A stretch of 64,000 nucleotides of DNA from Peptococcaceae bacterium UBA7702 (GCA_002482535.1 DLGE01000015.1:22242-86241), one strand, 5' to 3'. Shown: positions 17,351 to 27,206, numbered from the stretch's first letter. Notes: generated by a model not told the origin, from the sequence alone. Numbers and translations are program-made.

Positions 17351-20300
17351 TTATTTGAAAAGGTAATTATACATCACTTGAGCCATTTCGGCTCTGGTGA
17401 TATTGCTTTGGGGATACAACTTTCCATTGTCGCCAAAGAAGATCACGCCGGCAGCGGCAGCCATGGCCTTTTGGGCATAGGCGGAAGTATCATAAAAATC
17501 GCTGAATACCAGATTCTTTTTGGCCAGATCCTTCAATAAAGCATCCACATCCAGTTCATCAATGGCGTCGGAACCAATGCTTACCCGCATCATAATCAGA
17601 GCCACATCCTGGCGTAGAATCGGCTGATTGGGATTGAACTTGCCTTTATCATCCCCATTGATCAACCCCGCTTTGGCGCAGGCCGTAACAGCATCATAAT
17701 ACCAAGCGCCCGACTTGACATCGCCAAAGGTCTTGGCGGCGCCGTCCTTCATCACATTGGCGTCGTCCCGATAGTAATTGTAAAGAACCTGGGAAAATTC
17801 GGCTCGGGTCATGTTGCTCTTGGGGTTGAAGCGTCGATCGGCGTCTCCCTTAAACAGACCTTCTTCAACACATTTTGCCACCGCATCGTAATACCAAGCG
17901 GAGGTATCCTGCATATCCACCAAATCGTCAATGGTAACCTTCCCCGCTTTTTCCAGGGCTGCTTCGGCGGCGGTCAACCGGGCCAAGACTGTGACGGAGA
18001 TCGCTTCCTTTTGGTTTACAGTCAAGGCATCGTAAGCGGTTCGCGCCGATTTGATGGCGTTTTCGTCGGTCTTTGTTACTTTATTGGCGTCAGGCAGGGC
18101 TAAAATCGCCGTTTCCACCGCTTTTACCACGAGGTTAGAAAAAACCTCCTCGACGTCTAACAGCTTGCTGTAATTGGTTACCAGGGATTTTTGGTCATCG
18201 CTTAAGGCGTCATAAGAGCCACGTACAGAGGTAATTTTATTCTTATCTGTTATGCGTACATCAGCGGTGTTGGGTAAAGCGTCGATGGCTTTCATCACGT
18301 TTTTGGCGTCGAGCGTGGTCAAGGCCCGTTCGGCGTCACGGAGCACCTTCAGTGTGGCGCCGTCCACCAATAATTGCTGTTCTTTGCTAAGACCGTCATA
18401 GGCGGCTCTGGCCGCTTCAATATCGGCGCGGTCCAGCGCTGTAACATCTTCCGGAGAAGGCAGGGACAAAATGAGGTTGCTGACTTCTTTCGCATCCCAC
18501 TGGGCAAGGCCCCGCTCCGCGCCCCAGAGCCTGCTGATATTGACGTTATTTTCCCCGTCGGCAATGGCTTTTTGTCCCTCGGTGAGAGAATCGTAAGCCG
18601 CCCGCACCGCCTCCACGTGGGCGCGGTCGGAGAGTTTGACCTGATCTTGTCCGGGAAGACGGCCCATGGCGGCGCCCACCGCGGCGCCGGTATTTGCTTC
18701 CAGATCGGCAAGGATCGTCAACTGATCGGCGAAGATCGTGGGCAGTTGCTTCTGCTGGCTTTTATCTAAGGAGGCGAGAAGCCCGTCATAAACCGTCCGG
18801 GCTGCGACCACCGTGGGAACCTGATTCCATTTCAGATCGTCACCGTCGTCGGGCAAACTGCCGAGGAGAGCGGTAAATTCATGGCCGCCGTCAGTATACT
18901 GGGGATAATGATACAAATAATCATTCCGATGCAGAGTGAAGCAGCTCTCACCATTGTACAAGTCTACCAGCGCTCCCAAGGTCTGATAGGTGGCCATACG
19001 GTTGCCATTACCGCTGCTGTCTTGACCATAAGAAATGGAGCTATCGTCCAACTGGCAGTTTACCAGGGAGCTAAGGAGGGTTTGATAAGTGCCCTGGAAT
19101 TCTGTACCCTCCAAATCAGCGGCGTCATAACCGGCGGAAACCAGGGCGTTGACGGCCATGGCCACGCTGTTGGAATTGGTGCCGTAGTAGTTATCCGCAC
19201 CGCCCAGCGAATCGACAATAGCACCGAAGGCCGTGGGCATCACTTCAAAAATTTTCTCAATGCGTTCGCCGTAAACCGGGTCCTCGGCGGCATAGCAAAG
19301 GGGCAGAGACAGCATAGCACAGGTATCCACGGCAAAGGCGTCGGTATAACCGCCGCCGGCGTCGGGATCTCCGTCGCCGGTCCCTTCTCCTTTAAGGAAG
19401 CCGGCCAACTGTTCCTCTATGAGGGGAAGAAAGCTATTGAGAAATGCTTGACGCATTTCGGTGGTATAGCCTTCCTCCGGCGAGGCATTGGCCATTTCCA
19501 GGGCCAGCATGCAATAAGACAAATTCAGCGGATCCATATCCCAAAACGGTAATCTGCCGTTCTCATCCAGTCGAAGCTTGGCCTGGGAATAGTCTGCCGT
19601 GCCGTTTTCATCCCAGGTGACGGTGGCCTGATCGTAGAAAGTATACATCAGCGCGGCCACGTGGTTGGCATTATAGCTCTCTCCGGAGAAGGGATTGCGA
19701 GGGTCGGCGCCCATGGCGATGAGAGCGGCGGTACGACGAAAGGCCTCTTTATTATAGGGGCTGGAGGAAGCGATAAAATATTGGGTTAAATCGTAGTCGG
19801 AGTCAACCCCGAATTTTTGCAGCTCCTGGCCGTAGGTATCCATCCAGGTCTGGTCGTCGTCACTGGCAATCCAGGCGCTGATATTTTGCATCGTCAAAAG
19901 AGATTTGCCGCTGAGAAGCGCGCTGTCTCCGGAAAAATCAAGCCATTGGGACGAACCGCTGCTCGGTTCATAGAGATACTTATCTCCCAAAGCCGTGAAA
20001 ATCCAGGCCTCCCAGTCGGTGCCGGTATCCTTATAGTAGGCCAAACCGGTATAATAAGGCTCCATATAGACTGAGAAATTTCCCCCGGGCGAGAACGTTT
20101 CATAAAAGCTGAAAATTCCGCCGGAGCGGGCATCATAGAAATCATAGCCGGCATTCTTTAAATTTGTTAATTGCATTTTGATGGGCATCGCCATTTGCGC
20201 CGGGAAACTATCCAGCTTATTTCCTTTGAGCTCCGGTGCCGTGATGTAGTAGCCGATGAGCCGGTCCATGGCGGCTTTGGCATATTCTTTGGCCGTGGCG

Positions 20301-21115
20301 TGGACGGTGTAAGGCTTAGAAAGGTAGAGAACCTTATCTCCCTCGCCGATCTTCATGGTCACATAGTAGGTACCGGCCTTCAGGTTTTCCGCCAGCAGGC
20401 CGACGCCTTTTTGATATCTCGTGACCTTGATGACGCCATCCTCCACACCGGCATCCGCCAACAGCTGCCCCTTGGTGGTAATCAGGGGTTCGCCGACGGC
20501 CTTGGCCACATCGCCGTTTTCCTCGGTTGAAAGATAGACGGAAATGGGCGTATCATCACTGAAAAGCGTATTATTCAAATCAAAAGTGCCGCCGATGTTG
20601 ATCCATTGCTTCTGGGCCGCGTAAGCCGAAGAAGGCGTAATGGCAAAATCGCTTACCGGCGACTCATAAGCGATATATACATACTTCCCTGCAAGGTTCA
20701 CCGTGATCTGGTAGTAAGGCTCATACCACAACCTCGTCATCAGCATGCCGGTCACCGGCAGGTGAAAGCGGCTGTCCTCCGATGATAGATTGATCTTGTA
20801 ATCGTCAGCGTCGGAAGGAAAACATTGTACAAAGATCGTTTTATCACTGTCTGGCAGGGTGATCTCCGTGGCCGTGCTGCCGTAGGGAAGCTCCAAAACG
20901 TAATTTACATATTGAGTTTCCCCATTGGAATTAATTGTTGGACGCACGGACACCTTGACGGGATCGCCGTTATCTGAGGCGGCTCCCTCCAGCATGGTCA
21001 ATAAATCCTGATCCGGTGCTTCCCAAGCTGCAGACACGCCGCCGCTGAACATAAAGATGGCCGCCAGGCACAGAAAGGCGATGATCAGGCGGCGCCCTAC
21101 TTTTTCAATTTTCAT
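17351..21115 (-). CDS. Large secreted toroid protein with SLH anchors, candidate cobamide binder
   Basis: 1254 residues. A signal peptide (1-29, ending GGVSAA) leads to a beta-rich region. An alpha/alpha-toroid-like segment spans about 280-720, with NSNSVAMAVNALVSAGYDA and MATYQTLGALVDLYNG typical of the prenyltransferase/intrinsic-factor helical barrel. Five 75-residue helical repeats follow (D-x-AxIEAARAAYDGLSKEQQ type), then three SLH domains (about 1075-1254; SNMTRAEFSQVLYNYY, QPILRQDVALIMMRV, SNITRAEMAQVMYNYL). Vertebrate B12 carriers pair such a barrel with a DUF4430-like domain; here the two folds sit on neighbouring genes under a cobalamin riboswitch. The domain call rests on pattern recognition. 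Confidence 0.75.
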   Translation of the reverse strand: MKIEKVGRRLIIAFLCLAAIFMFSGGVSAAWEAPDQDLLTMLEGAASDNGDPVKVSVRPTINSNGETQYVNYVLELPYGSTATEITLPDSDKTIFVQCFPSDADDYKINLSSEDSRFHLPVTGMLMTRLWYEPYYQITVNLAGKYVYIAYESPVSDFAITPSSAYAAQKQWINIGGTFDLNNTLFSDDTPISVYLSTEENGDVAKAVGEPLITTKGQLLADAGVEDGVIKVTRYQKGVGLLAENLKAGTYYVTMKIGEGDKVLYLSKPYTVHATAKEYAKAAMDRLIGYYITAPELKGNKLDSFPAQMAMPIKMQLTNLKNAGYDFYDARSGGIFSFYETFSPGGNFSVYMEPYYTGLAYYKDTGTDWEAWIFTALGDKYLYEPSSGSSQWLDFSGDSALLSGKSLLTMQNISAWIASDDDQTWMDTYGQELQKFGVDSDYDLTQYFIASSSPYNKEAFRRTAALIAMGADPRNPFSGESYNANHVAALMYTFYDQATVTWDENGTADYSQAKLRLDENGRLPFWDMDPLNLSYCMLALEMANASPEEGYTTEMRQAFLNSFLPLIEEQLAGFLKGEGTGDGDPDAGGGYTDAFAVDTCAMLSLPLCYAAEDPVYGERIEKIFEVMPTAFGAIVDSLGGADNYYGTNSNSVAMAVNALVSAGYDAADLEGTEFQGTYQTLLSSLVNCQLDDSSISYGQDSSGNGNRMATYQTLGALVDLYNGESCFTLHRNDYLYHYPQYTDGGHEFTALLGSLPDDGDDLKWNQVPTVVAARTVYDGLLASLDKSQQKQLPTIFADQLTILADLEANTGAAVGAAMGRLPGQDQVKLSDRAHVEAVRAAYDSLTEGQKAIADGENNVNISRLWGAERGLAQWDAKEVSNLILSLPSPEDVTALDRADIEAARAAYDGLSKEQQLLVDGATLKVLRDAERALTTLDAKNVMKAIDALPNTADVRITDKNKITSVRGSYDALSDDQKSLVTNYSKLLDVEEVFSNLVVKAVETAILALPDANKVTKTDENAIKSARTAYDALTVNQKEAISVTVLARLTAAEAALEKAGKVTIDDLVDMQDTSAWYYDAVAKCVEEGLFKGDADRRFNPKSNMTRAEFSQVLYNYYRDDANVMKDGAAKTFGDVKSGAWYYDAVTACAKAGLINGDDKGKFNPNQPILRQDVALIMMRVSIGSDAIDELDVDALLKDLAKKNLVFSDFYDTSAYAQKAMAAAAGVIFFGDNGKLYPQSNITRAEMAQVMYNYLFK

Positions 21116-21234
21116 ATGTTTTCTTTTTCCTCCTCTTTTTCCCGTCTGAATCTCTTTTAAAACAAATACAATGGATCTGACGGATAGGGACAGGCCGGCG
21201 GGGGAAGCGAACTTCCCCCGGCCTGGTGATATCC

Positions 21235-22209
21235 TTAGTTGACGGTAAATTGGCTATAGCCGGTGGTACGGGACAGCAGAACGCCGGAAACCATGGTGAA
21301 GTTATCAAATTCCAAGGCCGTCACGTTCTGATTGGCGGCGGTGGCCGCCACCACAGTGTAGGTACCGGCGGCTAAAGTGCCAGTGTTGATTGATGCAATG
21401 CCGCTCGCATTCGTGTTAGCGGAGCCCACAGAAGCACCCGCGGCATTGTAGATATTAACGGCTTTATTGTCAAGGGCAAGGGCGCTGAAAGCGTCGATGG
21501 TCCAGGCATAGGTGGAACCGTCAAAAACATTGCTGTTTTTGGTCAGATTCACCGTCACTTTGCCTGTGCCCGCGTCATAGGACGCTTCGGGATATACGAA
21601 ATCCACCGGAGCGGAGATCGTGGGCCTGAACGAGGCGTCATAGAGAGGATAAGGATTGTCGTAATAGAAGGAAATCACATCACCGTCGGAAACGGGAATG
21701 CCACTGATGGCTTCGCCCTGGGGATAACCGGTGGGCGGGCCTGAAGTCCAATCGATCAGCGGGAACTGACCGTTGACCCGAACCATCCAGCCGTCAAAGT
21801 AAAAAACGGAGCTGTAGGTTTTGCTGCCGTCATTCACGCCAGAAACAAAGGAAGACGTCGCGGTCATCGGCGTGGTGCCGCTGGAATAGAAGGTGTAATT
21901 GTTATTGGCATCACTGCTGATGTCATACAGGACGTCACTGACATAGGAAATCTGGTCGGTGCCGTTAACGTCACCCAGGGTAACGTCAAAATCTTCAAAG
22001 ATTTTTGAAGAATCGGTGGTGCTGTAAGGTCTGCTTTCGACAACGACGGTAACGTCAATCTGACCATCATATTGATAGTCATTCACATTGCCGATCACAT
22101 AGCCGCCGTCATTGGGCATGGCGGCAAAAGCGCCGGCAGAGATACCGAAGACCATGGCCAAAGCCATGATGCCGGTAAGGGCGCGGTTAAATATTTTCGG
22201 TCTGGTCAT
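21235..22209 (-). CDS. Secreted DUF4430-like protein, first gene after the cobalamin riboswitch
   Basis: 324 residues with a signal peptide ending near GAFAAMP. The central part resembles DUF4430: a surface-strand motif FYFDGWMVRVNGQFP followed by SDGDVISFYYDNPYP. The C-terminal third is a beta-sandwich (YAWTIDAFSALALDNKAVNIY, ASGIASINTGTLAAGTYTV). It has no SLH or sortase signal, so it is probably released or held by the partner proteins. AAAGGAG lies 9 bases before the ATG. Its leader carries a cobalamin riboswitch and terminators, so expression should rise when cobalamin is scarce. Confidence 0.8.
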   Translation of the reverse strand: MTRPKIFNRALTGIMALAMVFGISAGAFAAMPNDGGYVIGNVNDYQYDGQIDVTVVVESRPYSTTDSSKIFEDFDVTLGDVNGTDQISYVSDVLYDISSDANNNYTFYSSGTTPMTATSSFVSGVNDGSKTYSSVFYFDGWMVRVNGQFPLIDWTSGPPTGYPQGEAISGIPVSDGDVISFYYDNPYPLYDASFRPTISAPVDFVYPEASYDAGTGKVTVNLTKNSNVFDGSTYAWTIDAFSALALDNKAVNIYNAAGASVGSANTNASGIASINTGTLAAGTYTVVAATAANQNVTALEFDNFTMVSGVLLSRTTGYSQFTVN

Positions 22210-22457
22210 AATTATAAACTCCTTTCAAATACGATTGTTTTGACAAATAGAAAGCTGTATTCTCATTAAGGAACCTTTGGATCAATATCGTAAAATAAAA
22301 TGCTGTAAAGGCAAATCACAAATCAAAGCATAGAACCCCCTCCTTCCTCAAGAATTTTCAGGATCGTTTGCGGTAAGCATTGCGCATATGCTTTCCTTTT
22401 CTGCCACCGACGCTGTGCTTTTTCCGTCGAAGAATCCGGGCAGAATAAGGATTAAAA

Positions 22458-22516
22458 ACAAATAAAAAATGCGCAGGGAATATCAAGGCTGAAACCTTGA
22501 GCTCATCCTGCACACG
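22458..22516 (-). terminator. Second hairpin terminator in the riboswitch leader
   Basis: TGTGCAGG pairs with CCTGCGCA enclosing an inner CAAGG/CCTTG stem, followed by TTTTTTATTT on the minus strand. It lies between the riboswitch terminator and the DUF4430-like gene. Confidence 0.7.
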
Positions 22517-22542
22517 TTTATTTAAACACGATTTTAAAAGAT

Positions 22543-22582
22543 CAATAAAAAATCTGCCGCGCCCACTGGCCGCGACAGATTT
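22543..22582 (-). terminator. Riboswitch expression-platform terminator
   Basis: AAATCTGTCGCG pairs with CGCGGCAGATTT (one G-U) with T6 immediately after, about 40 bases downstream of the aptamer. It fits transcription termination in the ligand-bound state. Confidence 0.85.
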
Positions 22583-22620
22583 ATCGTTTCGCGTTTTGCC
22601 GCACCAAGAGCGTTTTCTCA

Positions 22621-22760
22621 GCGGAGCACGTATCCTGACTCGGTTCATCATCTCTTTTCCCTTCCCGGTTGCCCAGTGGTTTGAACAGAGACTCCCCTTC
22701 ACAGTGGCTGGCCCGTTCGGGATTTTCACCCGATTCCATCACTCCGCCGTCTATTGAAAT
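22621..22760 (-). promoter_or_regulatory. Cobalamin (B12) riboswitch
   Basis: The minus-strand RNA matches the cobalamin aptamer core in order: GGGTGAAAATCCC, GCCACTGTGA, the B12 box AAACCACTGGG (22671-22682), CCGGGAAGG, and the 3' segment CCGAGTCAGGATAC. GCGGAG (22742-22747) and CTCCGC (22621-22626) can close the outer helix. Downstream are two terminators and then three secreted-protein genes. High cobalamin should stop transcription into those genes. Confidence 0.93.
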
Positions 22761-23009
22761 TTTCACCTTATCATTTTATCTTTATCAACTCATCCGGTGA
22801 TTAAAATATATGATTAACCTACCGGTTTACTTCTTAAATAAAACGACAATTTTCGACAATTTATTCACATCTATTTCTTAATATAAAGTTATCACTGATT
22901 TCCTTTTTTGTCAACGCATTATTGTCAATATGATCTATTTAAGCATGAAAATCCAAATATTCAGTTGTTTTCACAAAAATTTCACCCTTTTATCCGCAAT
23001 TTAAGAAAG

Positions 23010-23036
23010 AACAGACAGCCGCATTGACTGCCTGTT
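23010..23036 (-). terminator. Hairpin terminator after rpoN
   Basis: AACAGACAG/CTGCCTGTT, one mismatch, 9-base loop, 30 bases past the rpoN stop; T-rich on both sides. Confidence 0.6.
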
Positions 23037-23065
23037 TTTATTGATATTGTTATGGCGGTATCTCT

Positions 23066-24442
23066 TTAAAACCGCTTTCTCTGTCCTGCCACGGGAATAT
23101 GAAGCTGCTCCCTGTATTTTGCCACCGTGCGCCGGGAAATCTCCACGCCCTGGCCATTCAGGAGCGTCGTCAGTTCCCCGTCTTTCAGGGGCTTTTCCGG
23201 ATTTTCTTCATCGATCATTTCTCTTAGAAGCTTTTTCACAGTGAGGGCATTGGTATCGGAACCGGAGACCACGCCTTTGGGGAAAAAGTACTTCAGCGAA
23301 AACAGACCCCGGGGCGTTTGGATATACTTATTGCTCACGGTACGGGAAATCGTCGATTCGTGAACGCCGATCTCTTCTGCCACGTCCCTCAAATTAAGGG
23401 GGATGGGGTACTCGGCCTCATCCTCAAAAAAAGCGCTCTGTAACTTCAGAATGGCGCTTACCGTATCATACATGGTTTTACGACGTTGCTCAATGCTTTT
23501 GATCACCCAAATTGCGGCATGGAGCTTATCCTTTAAGTAATCCTCGGCGGCATGATCGATGGGCATACCGCTTTTCATCATATTGCGATAATAATCGTTG
23601 ACCGTAATCTGCGGCACATCCCATTCGTTGAGGACGATGACCCATTCACCCTCAGCTTTTTTCACCGTCACATCGGGAGTGACATATTCGGCTTTATCAC
23701 TCCCGCCCCAACTGCTGCCGGGGCGAGGGTCAAGGGTACGGATGGTTTCTACCAGCTGGCTGACGGTATCCAGGGGCAACCTCATCTTCTTGGCGATTTG
23801 AGGCACCCGGTTCGATGCCACCAAATCCAGATGGTTGCTGATGATTTCCTTCAATGCCTCGTAATGAGGCTGTTCCCTATCTAATTGCAGAATCAGGCAT
23901 TCTTTCAGGTTGATGCTGCCGACGCCGGGGGGATCGAAGCCATGGATCATGGTCAAAACCTCCGCCACGTCTTCGGCGGGGAGATTGAGCTTAGAGGCAA
24001 TGGTGCCTGGGAGCATCAACAGATAGCCGTTGTCGTCGATATTGGAGAGAATATATTTGCCGATCATCTGCTGACAGCGGTTCATGGGCAAAATATTCAG
24101 TTGGAAAAGGAGGTACTCATAAAGACTGTTGAATACTTCCGTTCTGGCCTCATAAATATAAGGATCTTCCCGGTTGATGGCGTAGCCGGGGGTGGGGGCA
24201 GGCGTGTCATCCCCGGTAAAAAGAGCCCACTCCTCGTCTTTTTGTTGTTGACGCTGATCTTCGTCTTGATTTTGGCTAAAAGCGCTTTCGTCTTCTTCCA
24301 AGAGCGGATTGCCCTCTAACTGTTCCCTAACGAATTGCTGTAATTCCAAAATGGGCATCGTTAATAAATCGATGGCCTGTTTCAGTTCCGTCGTCATCAC
24401 CAATTTTTGCAGTTGTCTTAATTCAAGTTCAATCTTTGTCAT
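23066..24442 (-). CDS. rpoN: RNA polymerase sigma-54 factor
   Basis: 458 residues. The Gln/Leu-rich activator-interacting region I is clear (LELRQLQKLVMTTELKQAIDLL begins it), followed by an acidic region II (EEDESAFSQNQDEDQRQQQ). The DNA-binding end carries the HTH (LRDVAEEIGVHESTISRTVSNK) and the RpoN box SRRTVAKYR. It directs core polymerase to -24/-12 promoters, of which six are visible in this window, with five cognate-type activators. The start at 24442 follows AAGGTGG. It lies alone between the surface-protein cluster and transporter genes. Confidence 0.97.
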   Translation of the reverse strand: MTKIELELRQLQKLVMTTELKQAIDLLTMPILELQQFVREQLEGNPLLEEDESAFSQNQDEDQRQQQKDEEWALFTGDDTPAPTPGYAINREDPYIYEARTEVFNSLYEYLLFQLNILPMNRCQQMIGKYILSNIDDNGYLLMLPGTIASKLNLPAEDVAEVLTMIHGFDPPGVGSINLKECLILQLDREQPHYEALKEIISNHLDLVASNRVPQIAKKMRLPLDTVSQLVETIRTLDPRPGSSWGGSDKAEYVTPDVTVKKAEGEWVIVLNEWDVPQITVNDYYRNMMKSGMPIDHAAEDYLKDKLHAAIWVIKSIEQRRKTMYDTVSAILKLQSAFFEDEAEYPIPLNLRDVAEEIGVHESTISRTVSNKYIQTPRGLFSLKYFFPKGVVSGSDTNALTVKKLLREMIDEENPEKPLKDGELTTLLNGQGVEISRRTVAKYREQLHIPVAGQRKRF

Positions 24443-24603
24443 AAGCACAGCCACCTTTACTCTATTATACAACGAATTTCGACAAAATACCATACCTATC
24501 CAGAGAATTCCTTCTATTTTGTCTCATGCTCCAACTTGCAGCTCTTGGTATAAGAGATATGCGCAAGGGAGGATGAATATAAAGCAAATTTTTCCACAAC
24601 AGA

Positions 24604-24638
24604 AAAAACAGCGATGTAAAAAATACATTGCTGTTTTT
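24604..24638 (-). terminator. Intrinsic terminator upstream of rpoN
   Basis: AAAAACAGCAATGTA pairs with the complementary arm (one mismatch) and is followed by T6 on the minus strand. It would end transcripts from the transporter genes before rpoN. Confidence 0.75.
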
Positions 24639-24671
24639 CGGTGATAAAAAAATTGAAAGCATATATGCAAA

Positions 24672-24722
24672 ACGGGAATTTTTAGTCCCGTTTATTTGCG
24701 CCTAAAACCAATGGTTTTAGGC
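24672..24722 (-). terminator. Two adjacent hairpins after the EamA gene
   Basis: GCCTAAAACC/GGTTTTAGGC (24700-24722, 3-base loop, perfect) and ACGGGA/TCCCGT (24672-24691) with TTTTG after the second stem on the minus strand. The rest of the 24443-24888 gap shows no supported gene. Confidence 0.65.
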
Positions 24723-24888
24723 TGAAAGAAGGGCAATCAACCGGTATTACGATGCACCGGCAGGGTTTGCTTTGATTCGTATTTTCGCCAAGGCTTTGGA
24801 CGCCATGGAAATGATTCTTTTCCAGCATACATACGCCGGCGTTGGTTATGCCGTAGGCCGCCATATCGGTGGCAACGGCCAATGGGCA

Positions 24889-25731
24889 TTAGCCCAAAAC
24901 AATACTGACCACGATCATCACGGCGCCGATGAGCTCACGCCACGACATGACTTCATGAAAGAAGAGAAAGGCCAAAATCCCGCAGAATACCGGTTCAAGG
25001 GCGTATAGAAACCCGATGCGCTCCGGGGCCACTTTCTTTTGGGCCATGGTCTGGGCCACATAGCCATAGGCGCTGGAGAGCAAAGCAAGGCCCAACACAG
25101 CGCTCCAGCCGACGAGGGGTAACGCATAGCTCGTGGTTTCGAAAAGAAAACTTGAAATGCCGGAGTAAAGGGCGGCAAAGCCCAATTGCCAAACGGCAAC
25201 GGTCAAGGCGCGGCAGTGCCTAAGAGCCCGACCGGTGATCACGATCTGAACCGCGTAGGACACCGCACCGGCAATACAGAGCAAGGCACCGCCTTCCATG
25301 GAAAAACTTTCGGTGAAAGACATCAGGGCGATGCCGCCAAAGGCTAATATCACACAGAGCATCGTCTTTTTTCCCGGTATTTTTCGTGATAAAACACCGT
25401 TGATCAGCGGCACCATGGCCACCGTTGTGCCGGCCAAAAACCCGGCGGTAGAAGCTTCCGTGGTCTTGAGGCCAAAGTTATAAAAGGCGGTCAGAGCAAA
25501 AATCAATAATCCCAAAACCATACTGTATCGAAGTTCCGTGGAATTGGGAATCACCCTTTTTCTAAAAATCAGCAGCAAAACGGGGAAGGCAATGGCAAAG
25601 CGCATAAAGCCAAGCTGCAAGGGAGCAATGCTCTCTAGCCCCAGTTTCATAAAGATATAGGAAAACCCCCAGGCCAAGGCTGCGCTGGCCATGATGAGAT
25701 CACTCTTAGAGATTTTCCGAACACCTTTCAT
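24889..25731 (-). CDS. EamA/DMT-family transporter
   Basis: 280 residues with ten predicted helices in two EamA repeats (ASAALAWGFSYIFMKLGLESI in the first; YVAQTMAQKKVAPERIGFLYALEPVFCGILAFLFF in the second). Family members export or import amino acids and other metabolites. I chose the ATG at 25731 (MKGVRKISKSD); a TTG one codon earlier is possible. It starts 31 bases after the stop of an MFS gene, so the two are probably co-transcribed. The substrate is unknown. Confidence 0.88.
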   Translation of the reverse strand: MKGVRKISKSDLIMASAALAWGFSYIFMKLGLESIAPLQLGFMRFAIAFPVLLLIFRKRVIPNSTELRYSMVLGLLIFALTAFYNFGLKTTEASTAGFLAGTTVAMVPLINGVLSRKIPGKKTMLCVILAFGGIALMSFTESFSMEGGALLCIAGAVSYAVQIVITGRALRHCRALTVAVWQLGFAALYSGISSFLFETTSYALPLVGWSAVLGLALLSSAYGYVAQTMAQKKVAPERIGFLYALEPVFCGILAFLFFHEVMSWRELIGAVMIVVSIVLG

Positions 25732-25762
25732 CAACTGATCGCGATCCTTTCCAAGCTTACTG

Positions 25763-27091
25763 TTATTCGCCGACGGAGCTTGCTTCCGCCAGAGTTTTGC
25801 CCATGGTTTCCGGGGCCATAAAGAAACAAAGGATCCAGCCGATCAAACAGAGTCCCGCCATAATAAACATGGTGACCTGTATGCCTAAGCTCACGATCAT
25901 AGTGGGCACAAAGTAAGTGCCCACAGCAGAGCCTAAGCGGCTGATCCCCGTGGCGAGACCCGTGGCAGAGGCCCGCACTTCGGTGGGAAAAAGTTCGTTT
26001 GGATAGACCCAGCTTAAAATCCCCGGTCCGCCGGTGGCAACAGCAAAAACGGTCAGACCCAAGATAATCAGCCACAACATGGAAGTACCGGCAAAAGCCA
26101 CCAGCAACAGCCCCACGGTCATAAAGGCAAAGCACCAAACAATCACCGGTCTTCTGCCCACGCGGCTGATGAGCAACAATGCCGGAATGCAACCGATGGT
26201 AAAGAAGAGATTGTTGATGATTTCGATCCAGAGGCCGGCGGTGATGTGGAGCGCTTCAAAGATCTGGGGGCCAAAGGTGTAAAGGGCAAACAAGGGAATC
26301 ACCATGAGCATCCAGAAGATGCCGCAGAAGAGGGAGCGGCCCAAATATTTGCCGGTGAGAATCTTGGTAAATTTGGTCTTTACCATCGGTTGGTCGATTT
26401 CTGCCAAAAACTCGCTGATATCGGTTCCCGTCCCAAAAACTTTTTTCAAAACAGCCTTGGCCTCGTCCTTGCGGCCCTGATTGGCCAGCCAACGGGGAGA
26501 TTCCGGGGTACCCAGGCGTCCCAACAACAACAGAACACCCGGGAACGCGGCACTGGCAAACATCCAGCGCCAGCCGTCATCACCAAGGTTTAAGAGGGCA
26601 AAGCCCACGACGGCGGCGACGACGGCGCCGACATACCACATCAAATCGATGACACCGACCATAAAACCGCGGTGCTCCCGGGTGGAAAATTCCGACACCA
26701 GGGATGTGGCAATGGGATAATCGGCGCCGATGGCAATCCCCATCAGCAGCCTGTAAATAATCAGTTGCATCGGATCCTGGGCAAAAGCCTGAAAAATCGA
26801 CAGGGCGCAGATCGCGATGATATCGATGACATACATCACTTCTCTGCCGACTCTATCCGTGACATAACCGAAAATGAGACCGCCAATCATGAGGCCAAAG
26901 AGGGCCGCGGCGCCGATAGCGCCGTTTTGGGCGGCAGTCAAATTCCATTGGGGTGAGATTTGGGTGAGGGCGATGCCGACAATGACGATGACGTAGCCGT
27001 CCAAAAACGGTCCGCCGCTGCCGTAAAAGGTAATTTTCTTTTGAAACGGGCTCATACGCGGTTTTATATTCGCAGGGAGTGGTGTACTCAT
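25763..27091 (-). CDS. MFS transporter of the sugar/metabolite porter type
   Basis: 442 residues with 12 helices. Sugar-porter-type motifs are visible: GYVTDRVGREVMY in loop 2-3, YPNELFPTEVRASATG before helix 10, and a PETMGK motif at the C-terminus (APETMGKTLAE). It is similar to the truncated transporter at the right end (63518-64000), which has YPNELFPTEIRASAFG and APETKGKTLAE. These porters often carry aromatic acids or organic anions as well as sugars. The start at 27091 (MSTPLPANIK) follows AAGGAAG. Confidence 0.88.
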   Translation of the reverse strand: MSTPLPANIKPRMSPFQKKITFYGSGGPFLDGYVIVIVGIALTQISPQWNLTAAQNGAIGAAALFGLMIGGLIFGYVTDRVGREVMYVIDIIAICALSIFQAFAQDPMQLIIYRLLMGIAIGADYPIATSLVSEFSTREHRGFMVGVIDLMWYVGAVVAAVVGFALLNLGDDGWRWMFASAAFPGVLLLLGRLGTPESPRWLANQGRKDEAKAVLKKVFGTGTDISEFLAEIDQPMVKTKFTKILTGKYLGRSLFCGIFWMLMVIPLFALYTFGPQIFEALHITAGLWIEIINNLFFTIGCIPALLLISRVGRRPVIVWCFAFMTVGLLLVAFAGTSMLWLIILGLTVFAVATGGPGILSWVYPNELFPTEVRASATGLATGISRLGSAVGTYFVPTMIVSLGIQVTMFIMAGLCLIGWILCFFMAPETMGKTLAEASSVGE

Positions 27092-27206
27092 CCTGTTCAC
27101 TTCCTTTTTCAAATTGTTATTTTTTATCCGCTGCACTCATCCATCCCCAAACCAAAACGGAGGAAGCCGGACAAAAGCCCTTTCATGCTCCGCCACGATA
27201 TGTTTT

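Noticed and set aside
22358..22729. Minus-strand frame across the cobalamin riboswitch
   Set aside because: The sequence is explained by the aptamer and terminators. Its last nine codons (MRNAYRKRS) could be a leader peptide with an AAGGA site, but support is too weak.
24682..24882. 66-codon minus-strand frame after the EamA gene
   Set aside because: No ribosome site, opens with TTG, and its end overlaps perfect terminator hairpins; unrecognised protein.
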